Below are positions 8,479 through 16,002 of a DNA stretch of 64,000 bases, piece by piece; within the stretch, counting starts at the first letter, position 1, and each line of letters opens with the position of its first letter. This DNA is from Prevotella sp. GTDB taxonomy: Bacteria > Bacteroidota > Bacteroidia > Bacteroidales > Bacteroidaceae. Both the position numbers and the translations under genes were made by a program. The notes under the pieces were generated by a model. It did no database searches. It was not told the DNA's origin and saw only the letters and a program-made list of their open reading frames with translations. Location of the stretch: contig SUYI01000008.1 in assembly GCA_015060485.1 (NCBI GenBank), forward strand, positions 42,924 through 106,923, written 5' to 3'.

Positions 8479-10225
8479 AGTAATTGCTTCTGACAATCCA
8501 TTCCGAGAGGGTTTGTGTCTTCTCCGACACCGAATTGGTGTAGTGTGCGTTCAGCAGCGAATGACCCAAACCGCGCCACGGGGTGGTGATGCCAAACATG
8601 TCGAGCAGCGTGGTGTAGACATCCAGCTGATTGCAGGGTCCCGTCCACACGCTGTCCTTATCGATGCCGCCATGAACGATATACAACGGCAACTCATCGC
8701 TGACCTGACCCTCCTCCATGTTCAGATGCACGGGGTGGGCGTCGTGGTCGGCGGTAATAACAATCACACTGTTGTCATACAGCCCCTGACGCTTCAGTTC
8801 GCCGAAATACCTTTCCAGCTGCTGGTCGGTATAATGGCAGTCTGTCAGGTAGTTGCGGTATTCCGCCGTCAGCGTCTCGTCCGCCAGTTGGAAGCCATGC
8901 TCCACGCACTTGGTGTAGGGGTTGTGCATCGACATGGTCAGAATCAGCGAGAAGAAAGGCTGTTCCACCTTTCCGTCGGCCCGCGCAGCCAGGGTAAAGA
9001 TCTGCTCGTCGTTCAGGTCTTCGTTGCCGTGCAGCGCCTTGTCGCAGTCGAATTTCGAGTACATCGTGTCGAATCCGAACAGCCCGTTCATCTTGTCTTG
9101 TTCCCAGAAGGTGGGCGACGTCGGCACAACAATCTGCGACGCCTTGATGCGCCCCTGCTCCTTCATCAGGGCCGGCAGCCCGCACACCGTCTTGTCCTTC
9201 ACGATGTTCACCGTAATCTCCGATTTCAGCGGCATCAGTCCCGCCATGTAGATAAATTGTCCGTCGGACGATTCGCCGATATTGATGTTGGGACGCACAT
9301 GACCGTTATAATAGACGGTGCTGTCGCGTTTCAGTCGGTTCAGGAAGGGGGTAATCTCCTTGCCGTCAACCGTCAGGTCCGAGGTTGCTGCCAGGTACGA
9401 CTCCACGATGATGAATATCACGTTCTTCGGCCCGTCGACGGTCGGTCCGCCCACCGTGCGCTCCCTGTAGTCGGTATATTCCTGCGCTATTTCCGCCAGC
9501 TGCTGCTCGTCCAGCGCCAGGTCGCGCTGCAGGAAATCCTCGTAGCACACCAGCGCCCTGCGCACAAAACCACTGCGAAACAGCATGTTGTTGGGCGCCT
9601 GCGTATATTGCACCCGGATGGGCGAAAAGCGGATGACCGACGTTTCGAACGAAGGGTCGTGCGTCAGTCCCAGCACCACGATGAAAGCGCCTACCGCCGT
9701 CAGCGCCACGCCCCACAGGGTGGCCAGCGTCCGGCCGAACCTGTCCTGTACGGACCGACTGTCCCAGCGCCGGTACAGCCAACCGAACACCACAGCCAGC
9801 AGCACAAAGCATCCGTCCGCCAGGCGCAGTCCCGTCAGCGTACTTCCCATCACCTCGCCGTCGGTCAGGTTGCCCAACTGCAAGATGGCCAGATTGGGCA
9901 GATAATGCCCGAAGAACCTGGAATACAGCACATTACAGAATGCCAGCACCGCCGACAGCACGAAAGCCACCAGCAGGCTCTTCTTAACCCGTCCCCAGGT
10001 CAGCAGCATGCCCAGCAGGAAGAAGAACGTCGCATCCACCAGACATGAAAACACGTTGCTGACGATGGCATCGGGCTTGAAGGGATACTCGAATTCCACG
10101 GTCATCGCCAGCTGTCCGTGCATAAACAGCAGACAACCTACCGACAGCAGCAGCAACACCAGGAAACGGCCGTTCAGCCCCCTCCGGCAATACCCTGTTA
10201 TGCGTCGTATTTTCTCCATCAACAT
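8453..10225 (-). CDS. LTA-synthase/OpgB-type membrane sulfatase-fold transferase
   Basis: The product has about 590 residues; ATG at 10225 is preferred over a TTG two codons upstream, and ATG at 10219 is also possible. About five transmembrane helices occupy residues 1-190, followed by a periplasmic alkaline-phosphatase-fold domain. NVIFIIVESYLA gives the first metal site, NIGESSDGQFIY the nucleophile region, and VITADHDAH the distal metal ligands. In LTA synthase the nucleophile is Thr in an NTSDGE-type motif; here Ser appears to take that place. Family members transfer phosphoglycerol or phosphoethanolamine to glycans, so a role in decorating the locus polysaccharide or LPS is plausible but inferred. 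It is transcribed against the locus from its own promoter. Confidence 0.85.
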   Translation of the reverse strand: MLMEKIRRITGYCRRGLNGRFLVLLLLSVGCLLFMHGQLAMTVEFEYPFKPDAIVSNVFSCLVDATFFFLLGMLLTWGRVKKSLLVAFVLSAVLAFCNVLYSRFFGHYLPNLAILQLGNLTDGEVMGSTLTGLRLADGCFVLLAVVFGWLYRRWDSRSVQDRFGRTLATLWGVALTAVGAFIVVLGLTHDPSFETSVIRFSPIRVQYTQAPNNMLFRSGFVRRALVCYEDFLQRDLALDEQQLAEIAQEYTDYRERTVGGPTVDGPKNVIFIIVESYLAATSDLTVDGKEITPFLNRLKRDSTVYYNGHVRPNINIGESSDGQFIYMAGLMPLKSEITVNIVKDKTVCGLPALMKEQGRIKASQIVVPTSPTFWEQDKMNGLFGFDTMYSKFDCDKALHGNEDLNDEQIFTLAARADGKVEQPFFSLILTMSMHNPYTKCVEHGFQLADETLTAEYRNYLTDCHYTDQQLERYFGELKRQGLYDNSVIVITADHDAHPVHLNMEEGQVSDELPLYIVHGGIDKDSVWTGPCNQLDVYTTLLDMFGITTPWRGLGHSLLNAHYTNSVSEKTQTLSEWIVRSNYFSRYRSAR

Positions 10226-10250
10226 GCTCAAATCTACCGTTAACAGTATG

Positions 10251-10281
10251 CAAAGTTAGTGCTTTTTCGGGGAATAGCAAA
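10251..10281 (-). promoter_or_regulatory. Bacteroidota-type promoter for the sulfatase-type gene
   Basis: On the minus strand TTTG (10281-10278), 19 bases, then TAACTTTG (10258-10251) fits the Bacteroidota -33/-7 consensus. It ends 25 bases before the ATG at 10225, a normal leader length. Confidence 0.75.
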
Positions 10282-10357
10282 AAAGTCTTGATAAAAATTG
10301 ATGTTCTATGCAATAAATAGCTCATCTGTGAGTTATATATATAAATAGCAATTGCGT

Positions 10358-11440
10358 ATGACGATATATCTACTCGGTGCATTTTTCTTGAGCATGATTT
10401 GCGGGCTGGTGTTCACGCCCCTGATTCTTGATTTCTGTAAACGGAAAAAACTATACGACCTTCCCAACGACCGGAAGGTCCACAAGAATGCCATACCCCG
10501 CTTGGGCGGCATATCCTTTCTGCCCAGCATGATGACGGCCTTTACCGTCATGCTGCTGTATTTCACCTGGATGCGCGACAAGGAGATTGCCTTCAACACC
10601 TGGAGTGCCACCTACGTCATGGGCGTCGCCATCATCTACCTGACGGGCATCGTCGACGACCTCGTCGGACTCAAGGCCAAGAGCAAGTTCCTCGTGCAGG
10701 TCATCACAGCATGCCTGCTGCCCATGGCCGGACTCTACATCAACAACCTCTACGGACTCTTCGGCATCGAGGACATACCCTACTACATCGGCATTCCACT
10801 GACCATCTTCGTACTGGTATTCGTCGACAACGCCATCAACCTCATCGACGGCATCGACGGACTGGCTGCCGGGCTGACGCTCATCGCACTGACCTGCTTC
10901 CTAGTCTATTTCATCTACTACGACGTCTTCATGCACACCTACTCCATCCTCGTTGCCGGACTCATGGGAGCACTCATCGCCTTCCTCTATTTCAACCTCT
11001 TCGGCAGCGTCGAGCGCAACACCAAGATATTCATGGGCGACTCGGGAAGCCTCTCGCTGGGATTCACCCTCGGCTTCCTCGCCGTCAAGTGCGCCATGAA
11101 CAATACCGCCATCTGGCCGGTACGTCCCGAGGCCATCATCGTCGGACTCACACTGCTCATCGTACCCACAGCCGACGTGGCGCGCGTCACACTCTACCGA
11201 CTGCGCCACCACCGACCGCTGTTCGATGCTGACAAGAATCATATCCATCACAAACTCATGCGAGCCGGACTGTCGCAACACCAGGCGCTCGTCGCCATAC
11301 TCCTGCTGGCCGTCGCCTACATCGTGCTCAACAGCCTGCTGTTCCCACTCGTGCCGGCCACCCTGCTGGTTGTCATCGACGTCGCCCTGTTCTGCGCTGT
11401 CAACGGCTGCATCAATTACAAACTCAAAACAACCGCATAA
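10358..11440 (+). CDS. Polyprenyl-phosphate GlcNAc-1-phosphate transferase, WecA/TagO-like
   Basis: This is a 360-residue polytopic enzyme; ATG at 10358 is chosen over a TTG two codons earlier. It carries the MraY/WecA family landmarks in order: RKVHKNAIPRLGGI (about 40-53), TGIVDDLVGLKAK with the Asp pair (about 93), FVDNAINLIDGIDGLAAG (about 155-172), FMGDSGSLSLGF (about 230), and the cytoplasmic HHRPLFDADKNHIHHKL loop near 290. These enzymes transfer a HexNAc-1-phosphate to undecaprenyl phosphate, the first step in repeat-unit assembly. It is followed 6 bases later by a second, unrelated type of initiating transferase. Confidence 0.93.
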   Translation: MTIYLLGAFFLSMICGLVFTPLILDFCKRKKLYDLPNDRKVHKNAIPRLGGISFLPSMMTAFTVMLLYFTWMRDKEIAFNTWSATYVMGVAIIYLTGIVDDLVGLKAKSKFLVQVITACLLPMAGLYINNLYGLFGIEDIPYYIGIPLTIFVLVFVDNAINLIDGIDGLAAGLTLIALTCFLVYFIYYDVFMHTYSILVAGLMGALIAFLYFNLFGSVERNTKIFMGDSGSLSLGFTLGFLAVKCAMNNTAIWPVRPEAIIVGLTLLIVPTADVARVTLYRLRHHRPLFDADKNHIHHKLMRAGLSQHQALVAILLLAVAYIVLNSLLFPLVPATLLVVIDVALFCAVNGCINYKLKTTA

Positions 11441-11446
11441 CATATT

Positions 11447-12016
11447 GTGAAACGCTTCATCGACTTCATCATATCGGCCTGCTGTCTGCTGGTATTCTCG
11501 CCACTATTCCTGATATGCTTCCTGGCTATCAAGCTCAGCGGCGGTCCCGTTATCTACAAGCAGGAACGCATCGGACTGCACGGCAAGCCCTTCTATATCT
11601 ATAAGTTCCGCAGCATGAAAACCAACGCCGAGGAGAATGGCGAAGAGCTGCTCCAAAGCGAGAACGACCCCCGACTCACCAAGGTCGGACGGTTCCTCCG
11701 AAGCCACCATCTCGACGAGCTGCCACAGCTGTGGAACGTATTCATCGGCGACATGGCCTTTGTCGGCTACCGCCCCGAGCGGCCCTACTACATCCGTCAG
11801 ATCATGCAGCACGACAGCCGCTACGAACGGCTCTATGTGCTGCGGCCCGGCGTCACCAGCTACGCCACGCTGAAGAACGGATACACCGACACCATCGAGA
11901 AAATGCTGAAACGTCTCGAGTTCGACCTCTACTATCTCGAACACCAGTCGCTATGGACCGATTTCAAGATACTCGGACAGACATTCCTCAACATCGTCTC
12001 CGGCAAAATCTTTTAG
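11447..12016 (+). CDS. Initiating sugar-phosphate transferase, monotopic PGT (PglC/WcaJ core type)
   Basis: The gene begins with GTG at 11447. The 189-residue protein is the short form of the bacterial sugar transferase family. One membrane-entering hydrophobic helix (about 8-30) precedes the catalytic core [26 protein letters not shown], followed by [30 protein letters not shown] with the DE pair of this family. It transfers a sugar-1-phosphate to undecaprenyl phosphate. Having this next to a WecA-type enzyme means the locus carries two initiating enzymes of different folds. They may start two different glycans, or one may be the locus enzyme and the other serve elsewhere. Confidence 0.93.
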   Translation: MKRFIDFIISACCLLVFSPLFLICFLAIKLSGGPVIYKQERIGLHGKPFYIYKFRSMKTNAEENGEELLQSENDPRLTKVGRFLRSHHLDELPQLWNVFIGDMAFVGYRPERPYYIRQIMQHDSRYERLYVLRPGVTSYATLKNGYTDTIEKMLKRLEFDLYYLEHQSLWTDFKILGQTFLNIVSGKIF

Positions 12017-12041
12017 CAGTAAACAAATAATAATAAGGTTT

Positions 12042-13544
12042 ATGAGCAAACAGAAATACCTTTTATTTTTTATTTTTTATTTTTTATTTAGCCCCGCAGG
12101 GGCGCAGGACACGCTGAAGACGCATATCAACTACGACCTGACTGCAGAAGCAGCAGTGGGAACGGGCGACTACACCGCCTTCCAGCTGACAGCCAACCGC
12201 CACCACATCCTGTCTACACGTCCTAACACAGCCTACCTGCGCGGAGCCATGACCGTCAGTCATCCCTTTAACCACCAACTGACACTCTCGGCCTGCGTCG
12301 ATGGCATCGCCGCCGTTCACGCCGACCACAAGGCCTACCTGCAGCAGTGCTACGCCAACCTCAAGTGGAAGTCGTTCTTCATCGAGGCCGGCAGCCGCGA
12401 ACTGGACCCCGTCCTGCGCGACCCGCAGCTGTCTGCCGGTGCCTTCGCCAAGGGCAACAATGCCAAGCCCATTCCCCAGGTGCACCTCGGCACCGACGGC
12501 TTCTGGACCGTGCCCTACACCCGCGACTGGCTGCAGCTCAGCTTCGACTTCGGCTACGGCAAATTCCTCGACAGCAACTACCGCGAGGACCGCTTCCTTC
12601 AGGGCGGCGACGCCAACCTGCTCTACGCCACCGGCATCTGGTACCACCAGAAGCACCTCTACTTCCGCAGCAACCCCGACAAGCGCTTCTTCATCACGGC
12701 CGGCATCGAGCATGTCGCACAGTTCGGAGGCACCAGTCATGAATACGTCAACGGCGTGCTCACCGCCAAAACCAAGGATGCCAACCTGAAGGCCTTCTGG
12801 AATGTCATACTGCCCCGCGGCGACAAGAACTACTACGAGGACGACGCCCTCGAAGACTGGGTCTACGGCAACCACCTCGGTTCCATGACCATACAGATAG
12901 GTTGGAACATCGACCGCCACCACCTGCTGCAGGCTTATGTCGACGACATCTTTGAGGACGGCTCCGGCATCCGCAAGAGCAACGGCTGGGACGGACTCTG
13001 GGGCGTACAGTATCAGAACCGTGCCGCCGGACCGCAGTATGTCCGCAAGGCCGTCGTCGAGTATTTCCAGACCACCAACCAGTCCGGACCGCTCCACATC
13101 GACAGCGGCGACTATCCCGAACCGGCACGCAGCCAGATTTCCGACTTCGTCACCGGCGACGACAACTACTACAACCACATGTTCTACGACAGCTACGCCC
13201 ACTACGGCATGACGCCCGGCAACCCATACATCACCTCGCCACGGTTCAACCAGAACGGCCACACCGGCTTCAGCGACAACCGCGTCCGGGCATGGCACGT
13301 AGGCGTCACCGGCGACATCACCAGCCGGCTGTCGTACCTCGTCAAGGGAGCCTACCGCGAGGGCTGGGGCACCTATCGCAACCCCCTACCCCACAAGCAC
13401 CACTCCTTCGACGCACTCCTGCAGGGTGAATACCACACTGGTCCCTGGAATTTCAGCGCCGCCTACGCCTTCGACAAAGGCAACATCCTCGGCGACTGCT
13501 CAACGTTCAACTTCAAAATCAGTTATCATGGCACGATTCTTTAA
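12042..13544 (+). CDS. Wzi-like capsule-assembly outer-membrane protein
   Basis: This 500-residue secreted protein has a signal peptide (residues 1-21, cleaved around SPAGA/Q) whose hydrophobic core is encoded by a T-rich 7-bp repeat. The rest has alternating aromatic and polar strands of a beta-barrel, such as HLYFRSNPDKRFFITAGIEHVAQFGG and LGSMTIQIGWNI. It resembles the Bacteroidota capsule-assembly Wzi family, which binds capsule or exopolysaccharide at the cell surface. It ends by overlapping the start of a small lipoprotein gene by 17 bases. Family assignment is from overall resemblance; exact barrel boundaries were not determined. Confidence 0.82.
   Translation: MSKQKYLLFFIFYFLFSPAGAQDTLKTHINYDLTAEAAVGTGDYTAFQLTANRHHILSTRPNTAYLRGAMTVSHPFNHQLTLSACVDGIAAVHADHKAYLQQCYANLKWKSFFIEAGSRELDPVLRDPQLSAGAFAKGNNAKPIPQVHLGTDGFWTVPYTRDWLQLSFDFGYGKFLDSNYREDRFLQGGDANLLYATGIWYHQKHLYFRSNPDKRFFITAGIEHVAQFGGTSHEYVNGVLTAKTKDANLKAFWNVILPRGDKNYYEDDALEDWVYGNHLGSMTIQIGWNIDRHHLLQAYVDDIFEDGSGIRKSNGWDGLWGVQYQNRAAGPQYVRKAVVEYFQTTNQSGPLHIDSGDYPEPARSQISDFVTGDDNYYNHMFYDSYAHYGMTPGNPYITSPRFNQNGHTGFSDNRVRAWHVGVTGDITSRLSYLVKGAYREGWGTYRNPLPHKHHSFDALLQGEYHTGPWNFSAAYAFDKGNILGDCSTFNFKISYHGTIL
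12058..12090 (+). repeat. T-rich heptad array in a signal-peptide coding region
   Basis: Adenines at 12065, 12072, 12079 and 12086 mark repeats of TTTTTTA with a 7-bp period. They encode the FIFYFLF core of the Wzi-like signal peptide. A shorter related tract (around 13549-13570) encodes the signal peptide of the next gene. Confidence 0.75.
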
Positions 13545-13914
13545 ATCCTTTATTTTATATTTTTTATTTAGCGTAGCGCTATTAACTTCTTGTCAGGAGG
13601 GCCGCGAAGCCGGCGACTTCTTCGGACAGTGGCGACTGACCGGCTCCGACACGCAATACATCAGTTTCTCAGGGTCCATCGTCTGGATCAAGAACCTCAA
13701 CCAAGCCGAGGTCTATGGCAATTTCCAGCACCGCGGCGACAGCCTCTACATCCAGTGCTTCTCAAAGCACGGCATACCGGCCGACACCATCCTCGTCGAA
13801 CAAGCCTTCGGCTTCCGGCCCTTCACCGACATCCGCCTGAAAATCGACCGCCTCGACGACGACAACCTCATCCTCTCCGCCGGCAACCAGCATTGGTCGT
13901 TCTATAAATACTAA
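13528..13914 (+). CDS. Small lipoprotein, lipocalin-like
   Basis: The start is ATG at 13528, inside the end of the upstream gene. The 128-residue product has a lipoprotein signal with lipobox LLTSC (Cys at about residue 22). The mature part is a small beta-rich domain (FFGQWRLTGSDTQYISFSGSIVW) like the lipocalin-type lipoproteins common in Bacteroidales. The overlap with the Wzi-like gene suggests that the two act together at the outer membrane, but no precise function can be assigned. It is the last forward gene of the polysaccharide locus. Confidence 0.75.
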   Translation: MARFFKSFILYFLFSVALLTSCQEGREAGDFFGQWRLTGSDTQYISFSGSIVWIKNLNQAEVYGNFQHRGDSLYIQCFSKHGIPADTILVEQAFGFRPFTDIRLKIDRLDDDNLILSAGNQHWSFYKY

Positions 13915-13985
13915 GAAATGGTATAATTACTCCGAATCAGGACTTACGCGGAATCGGTGTCGCGCAGGTTCTCCGAACGAAAAAT

Positions 13986-14076
13986 AAATTCCGTCGGACA
14001 GAATTTTTATTTCGTCCGACAGAATTTTTTTTTCGTCCGACGGAATTTTTTTTTCGTCCGACGGAATTTTTTTTCG
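13986..14076 (+). repeat. Direct and inverted repeat cluster with GTCCGAC core
   Basis: Three direct copies of a 21-bp unit, each with GTCCGAC followed by a GAATT-T-tract, start at 14014, 14035 and 14056. A fourth copy lies inverted at 13986-13999; its 14 bases are the exact reverse complement of 14035-14048. The inverted copy can pair with any of the direct ones to give alternative hairpins followed by T runs. This could act as a terminator for the polysaccharide locus, but the copy number is unusual. Confidence 0.85.
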
Positions 14077-14145
14077 AAATATCACTAATAGGGATTTCCC
14101 CCATCGAGTTTAGGGGAAATCCTTTTTTATTGTTCAGAATTGTTC

Positions 14146-14153
14146 GTACTTTT
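14146..14153 (+). promoter_or_regulatory. Promoter -7 box for the Gly/Ser-rich protein
   Basis: TACTTTTG fits TAnnTTTG and lies 47 bases before the ATG at 14201. A clear TTTG -33 element is not visible; the expected position is T-rich. Confidence 0.55.
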
Positions 14154-14200
14154 GCCGGTGAAAAGTTAAGAAACCGATTGTTGAACAATAAAAAAACGAG

Positions 14201-15289
14201 ATGAATATGAAGAAGATGATGATGACCCTGGTAGCATTGCTGACGATAGCAGCAACGGGCAAGGCAATGAGCTACGAGCAGGCACGGAACGAGGCTTTGT
14301 TCCTGACGGACAAGATGGCCTACGAGTTGAACCTGACTGACGCACAATACGAGGCAGCCTACGAAATCAACCTCGACTACTTGATGGGTGTGACGAGCTA
14401 CGACGACGTGTACAGCACGTATTGGGAGCGCCGCAACCTGGACATGAGCTATATTCTGCTGGACTGGCAGTGGCAGGCTTTCATTAACGCCACGTATTTC
14501 TACCGTCCGCTGTATTGGGACGGGGGCTACTGGCACTTCGGCATCTATGCCCGCTATCCGCACCGCGACTACTTCTACTTCGGACGTCCGGTGTTCTATG
14601 CCAGCTATCGCGGTGGTCATGCCTGGCACCATGTCGGCGGACACGGCTACTACCACTCGCGCCGTGACCACTACCGCCCGGCAGGACACAGCCACTTCGG
14701 CATGCTGGACCGCTGGAACCGCGGCGACTATCGTGGCACGCACCGCTCGAGCCATCCGCAGAACAGCAACTACGGCGGACATCGCCATTCGTCGACACGC
14801 ACTACTGTGAATAACGACCGTTCGTTCGGACATACCGGAGGTGGCAGCAGTCGCGATCGCGGCAACAGCGGCGGCAGCTATGGACGCGGCGACAACGGCA
14901 ATCGCGGCAACAACAGCGGCGGCAGCTACGGACGCAGCGACAATGGTGGACGCAGCTTCGGCCACAGCGGCAGCGGCAGCAGCTCGACCATGAGTCGCAG
15001 CAGCCACAGCTACGAGCGCAGAAATTCGAGCAGCAGCGGCATGACGATGCAGCGCCCATCGGCTTCGGACAGCCGTCCGTCGCATAGCAGCAGCAGTTCG
15101 TATAACAGTGGAAGCAGCCACAGCCGCAGCGGAGGTTCGTTCAGCAGCGGCAGCAGCAGCCGTAGCGGAGGTTCGTTCAGCAGCGGCAGCAGCACGCGCA
15201 GCAGCGGATCATTCGGCGGAGGCAGCAGCAGGGGTGGTGGCAGCAGCCACAGCAGTAGCGGAGGCCGCTCGTTCGGCGGTCGTCGTTAA
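14201..15289 (+). CDS. Secreted protein with Gly/Ser/Arg-rich repetitive C-terminus
   Basis: This 362-residue protein has a signal peptide (about 1-22) and a 120-residue helical and aromatic N-terminal domain (YEQARNEALFLTDKMAYELNLTDAQYEAAYEINLDYL...). A His/Tyr/Arg-rich middle follows. The last 150 residues are a low-complexity tail of GGSFSSGSSSRSG-type repeats. I do not recognise a characterised family; similar proteins are usually annotated as hypothetical in Prevotella and Bacteroides. An extracellular, flexible, possibly surface-binding role is a guess from composition. The last 81 bases overlap the 3' end of the opposite-strand phosphatase gene. Confidence 0.75.
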   Translation: MNMKKMMMTLVALLTIAATGKAMSYEQARNEALFLTDKMAYELNLTDAQYEAAYEINLDYLMGVTSYDDVYSTYWERRNLDMSYILLDWQWQAFINATYFYRPLYWDGGYWHFGIYARYPHRDYFYFGRPVFYASYRGGHAWHHVGGHGYYHSRRDHYRPAGHSHFGMLDRWNRGDYRGTHRSSHPQNSNYGGHRHSSTRTTVNNDRSFGHTGGGSSRDRGNSGGSYGRGDNGNRGNNSGGSYGRSDNGGRSFGHSGSGSSSTMSRSSHSYERRNSSSSGMTMQRPSASDSRPSHSSSSSYNSGSSHSRSGGSFSSGSSSRSGGSFSSGSSTRSSGSFGGGSSRGGGSSHSSSGGRSFGGRR

Positions 15290-15787
15290 GACGCGCACCT
15301 CGGCATTCATCATACGCTGCACCTGACGCATGGCACAGCCGGCATAGACGGCAAGAATGGCTTTATTGATGATTCCATGACCTACGGCCACCACCCGCTG
15401 ACCCGGGTAGGTGGTCGTAATATGTATAAGGAACTGTCGGGCACGCTGCAGGAGGGCCTCTTCGGACTCTATATCGTCGGGCCAGACCTCTCCTTTCAGT
15501 TCGGGAATGTACCGTCCGGTAAAACTGCCCCAGTCGCGTTCGCGCAGCAAGGGTGTCGTGGCGACCTCCAAACTATGGGGTTCGGCAATGATCCGGGCGG
15601 TCTGAATGGCGCGGTGCAGATCGCTGGCCACGACGGCATCGAGCGATTCACCGGCCAGGCGACGGGCCACCTGAAGGGCCTGTTCCCTACCCCGCTCGTT
15701 GAGCTCGCCCTGGGTTTGTCCCTGCATAATCTGGCGGGCATTGTCGACGGTTTCGCCGTGACGTACAAGGATGATTGTTGTCTCCAT
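15209..15787 (-). CDS. Histidine phosphatase family protein (phosphoglycerate-mutase-like)
   Basis: This is a 192-residue protein with ATG at 15787. The signature ILVRHGETVDN near the N-terminus carries the phosphohistidine (RHG), with ASDLHRAIQTA, ERDWGSF and VVAVGHGIINKA as the second catalytic His region. That is the core of the branch-1 histidine phosphatases (broad-specificity or alpha-ribazole phosphatase type). The final 25 or so residues are an Ala/Thr-rich tail (AERAASATAVAAATTPAAASAE). It is encoded by the antisense of the Gly/Ser repeats of the convergent gene, so the C-terminus is probably an accidental extension. A promoter -7 box ends only 5 bases before the ATG. Confidence 0.9.
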   Translation of the reverse strand: METTIILVRHGETVDNARQIMQGQTQGELNERGREQALQVARRLAGESLDAVVASDLHRAIQTARIIAEPHSLEVATTPLLRERDWGSFTGRYIPELKGEVWPDDIESEEALLQRARQFLIHITTTYPGQRVVAVGHGIINKAILAVYAGCAMRQVQRMMNAEVRVLTTTAERAASATAVAAATTPAAASAE

Positions 15788-15792
15788 GCCGG

Positions 15793-15824
15793 CAAAATTA
15801 CAACGAAAAATGTAAAAAACCAAA
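15793..15824 (-). promoter_or_regulatory. Promoter abutting the phosphatase start codon
   Basis: On the minus strand TTTG (15824-15821), 20 bases, then TAATTTTG (15800-15793). Only five bases separate the -7 box from the ATG at 15787, which predicts a leaderless or nearly leaderless mRNA. Confidence 0.7.
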
Positions 15825-15936
15825 AAAATATTGGTATTTTATACACTTATTTTTTGTTTTTCACTCACTTATTCGTACCTTTCGCCTTTGGAGAAAGTAG
15901 GCTGCAACTCGGAAATGAAAATAAATCTTAATTTAT

Positions 15937-15967
15937 TTTGCATTTCACTCGTTTTGCACTACCTTTG
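15937..15967 (+). promoter_or_regulatory. Promoter for the tandem CotH genes
   Basis: TTTG (15937-15940), 19 bases, TACCTTTG (15960-15967): an exact Bacteroidota-type promoter, 35 bases before the ATG at 16003. No second promoter is seen between the two CotH genes. Confidence 0.8.
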
Positions 15968-16002
15968 CACCCAAATTTCAATCAACTTACTATCAACAAC
16001 AA

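Noticed and set aside
13937..15121. Minus-strand open frame of 394 codons opposite the Gly/Ser-rich gene
   Set aside because: Ala/Val/Arg-rich composition is the antisense of the Gly/Ser/His repeats; no start context or motif.
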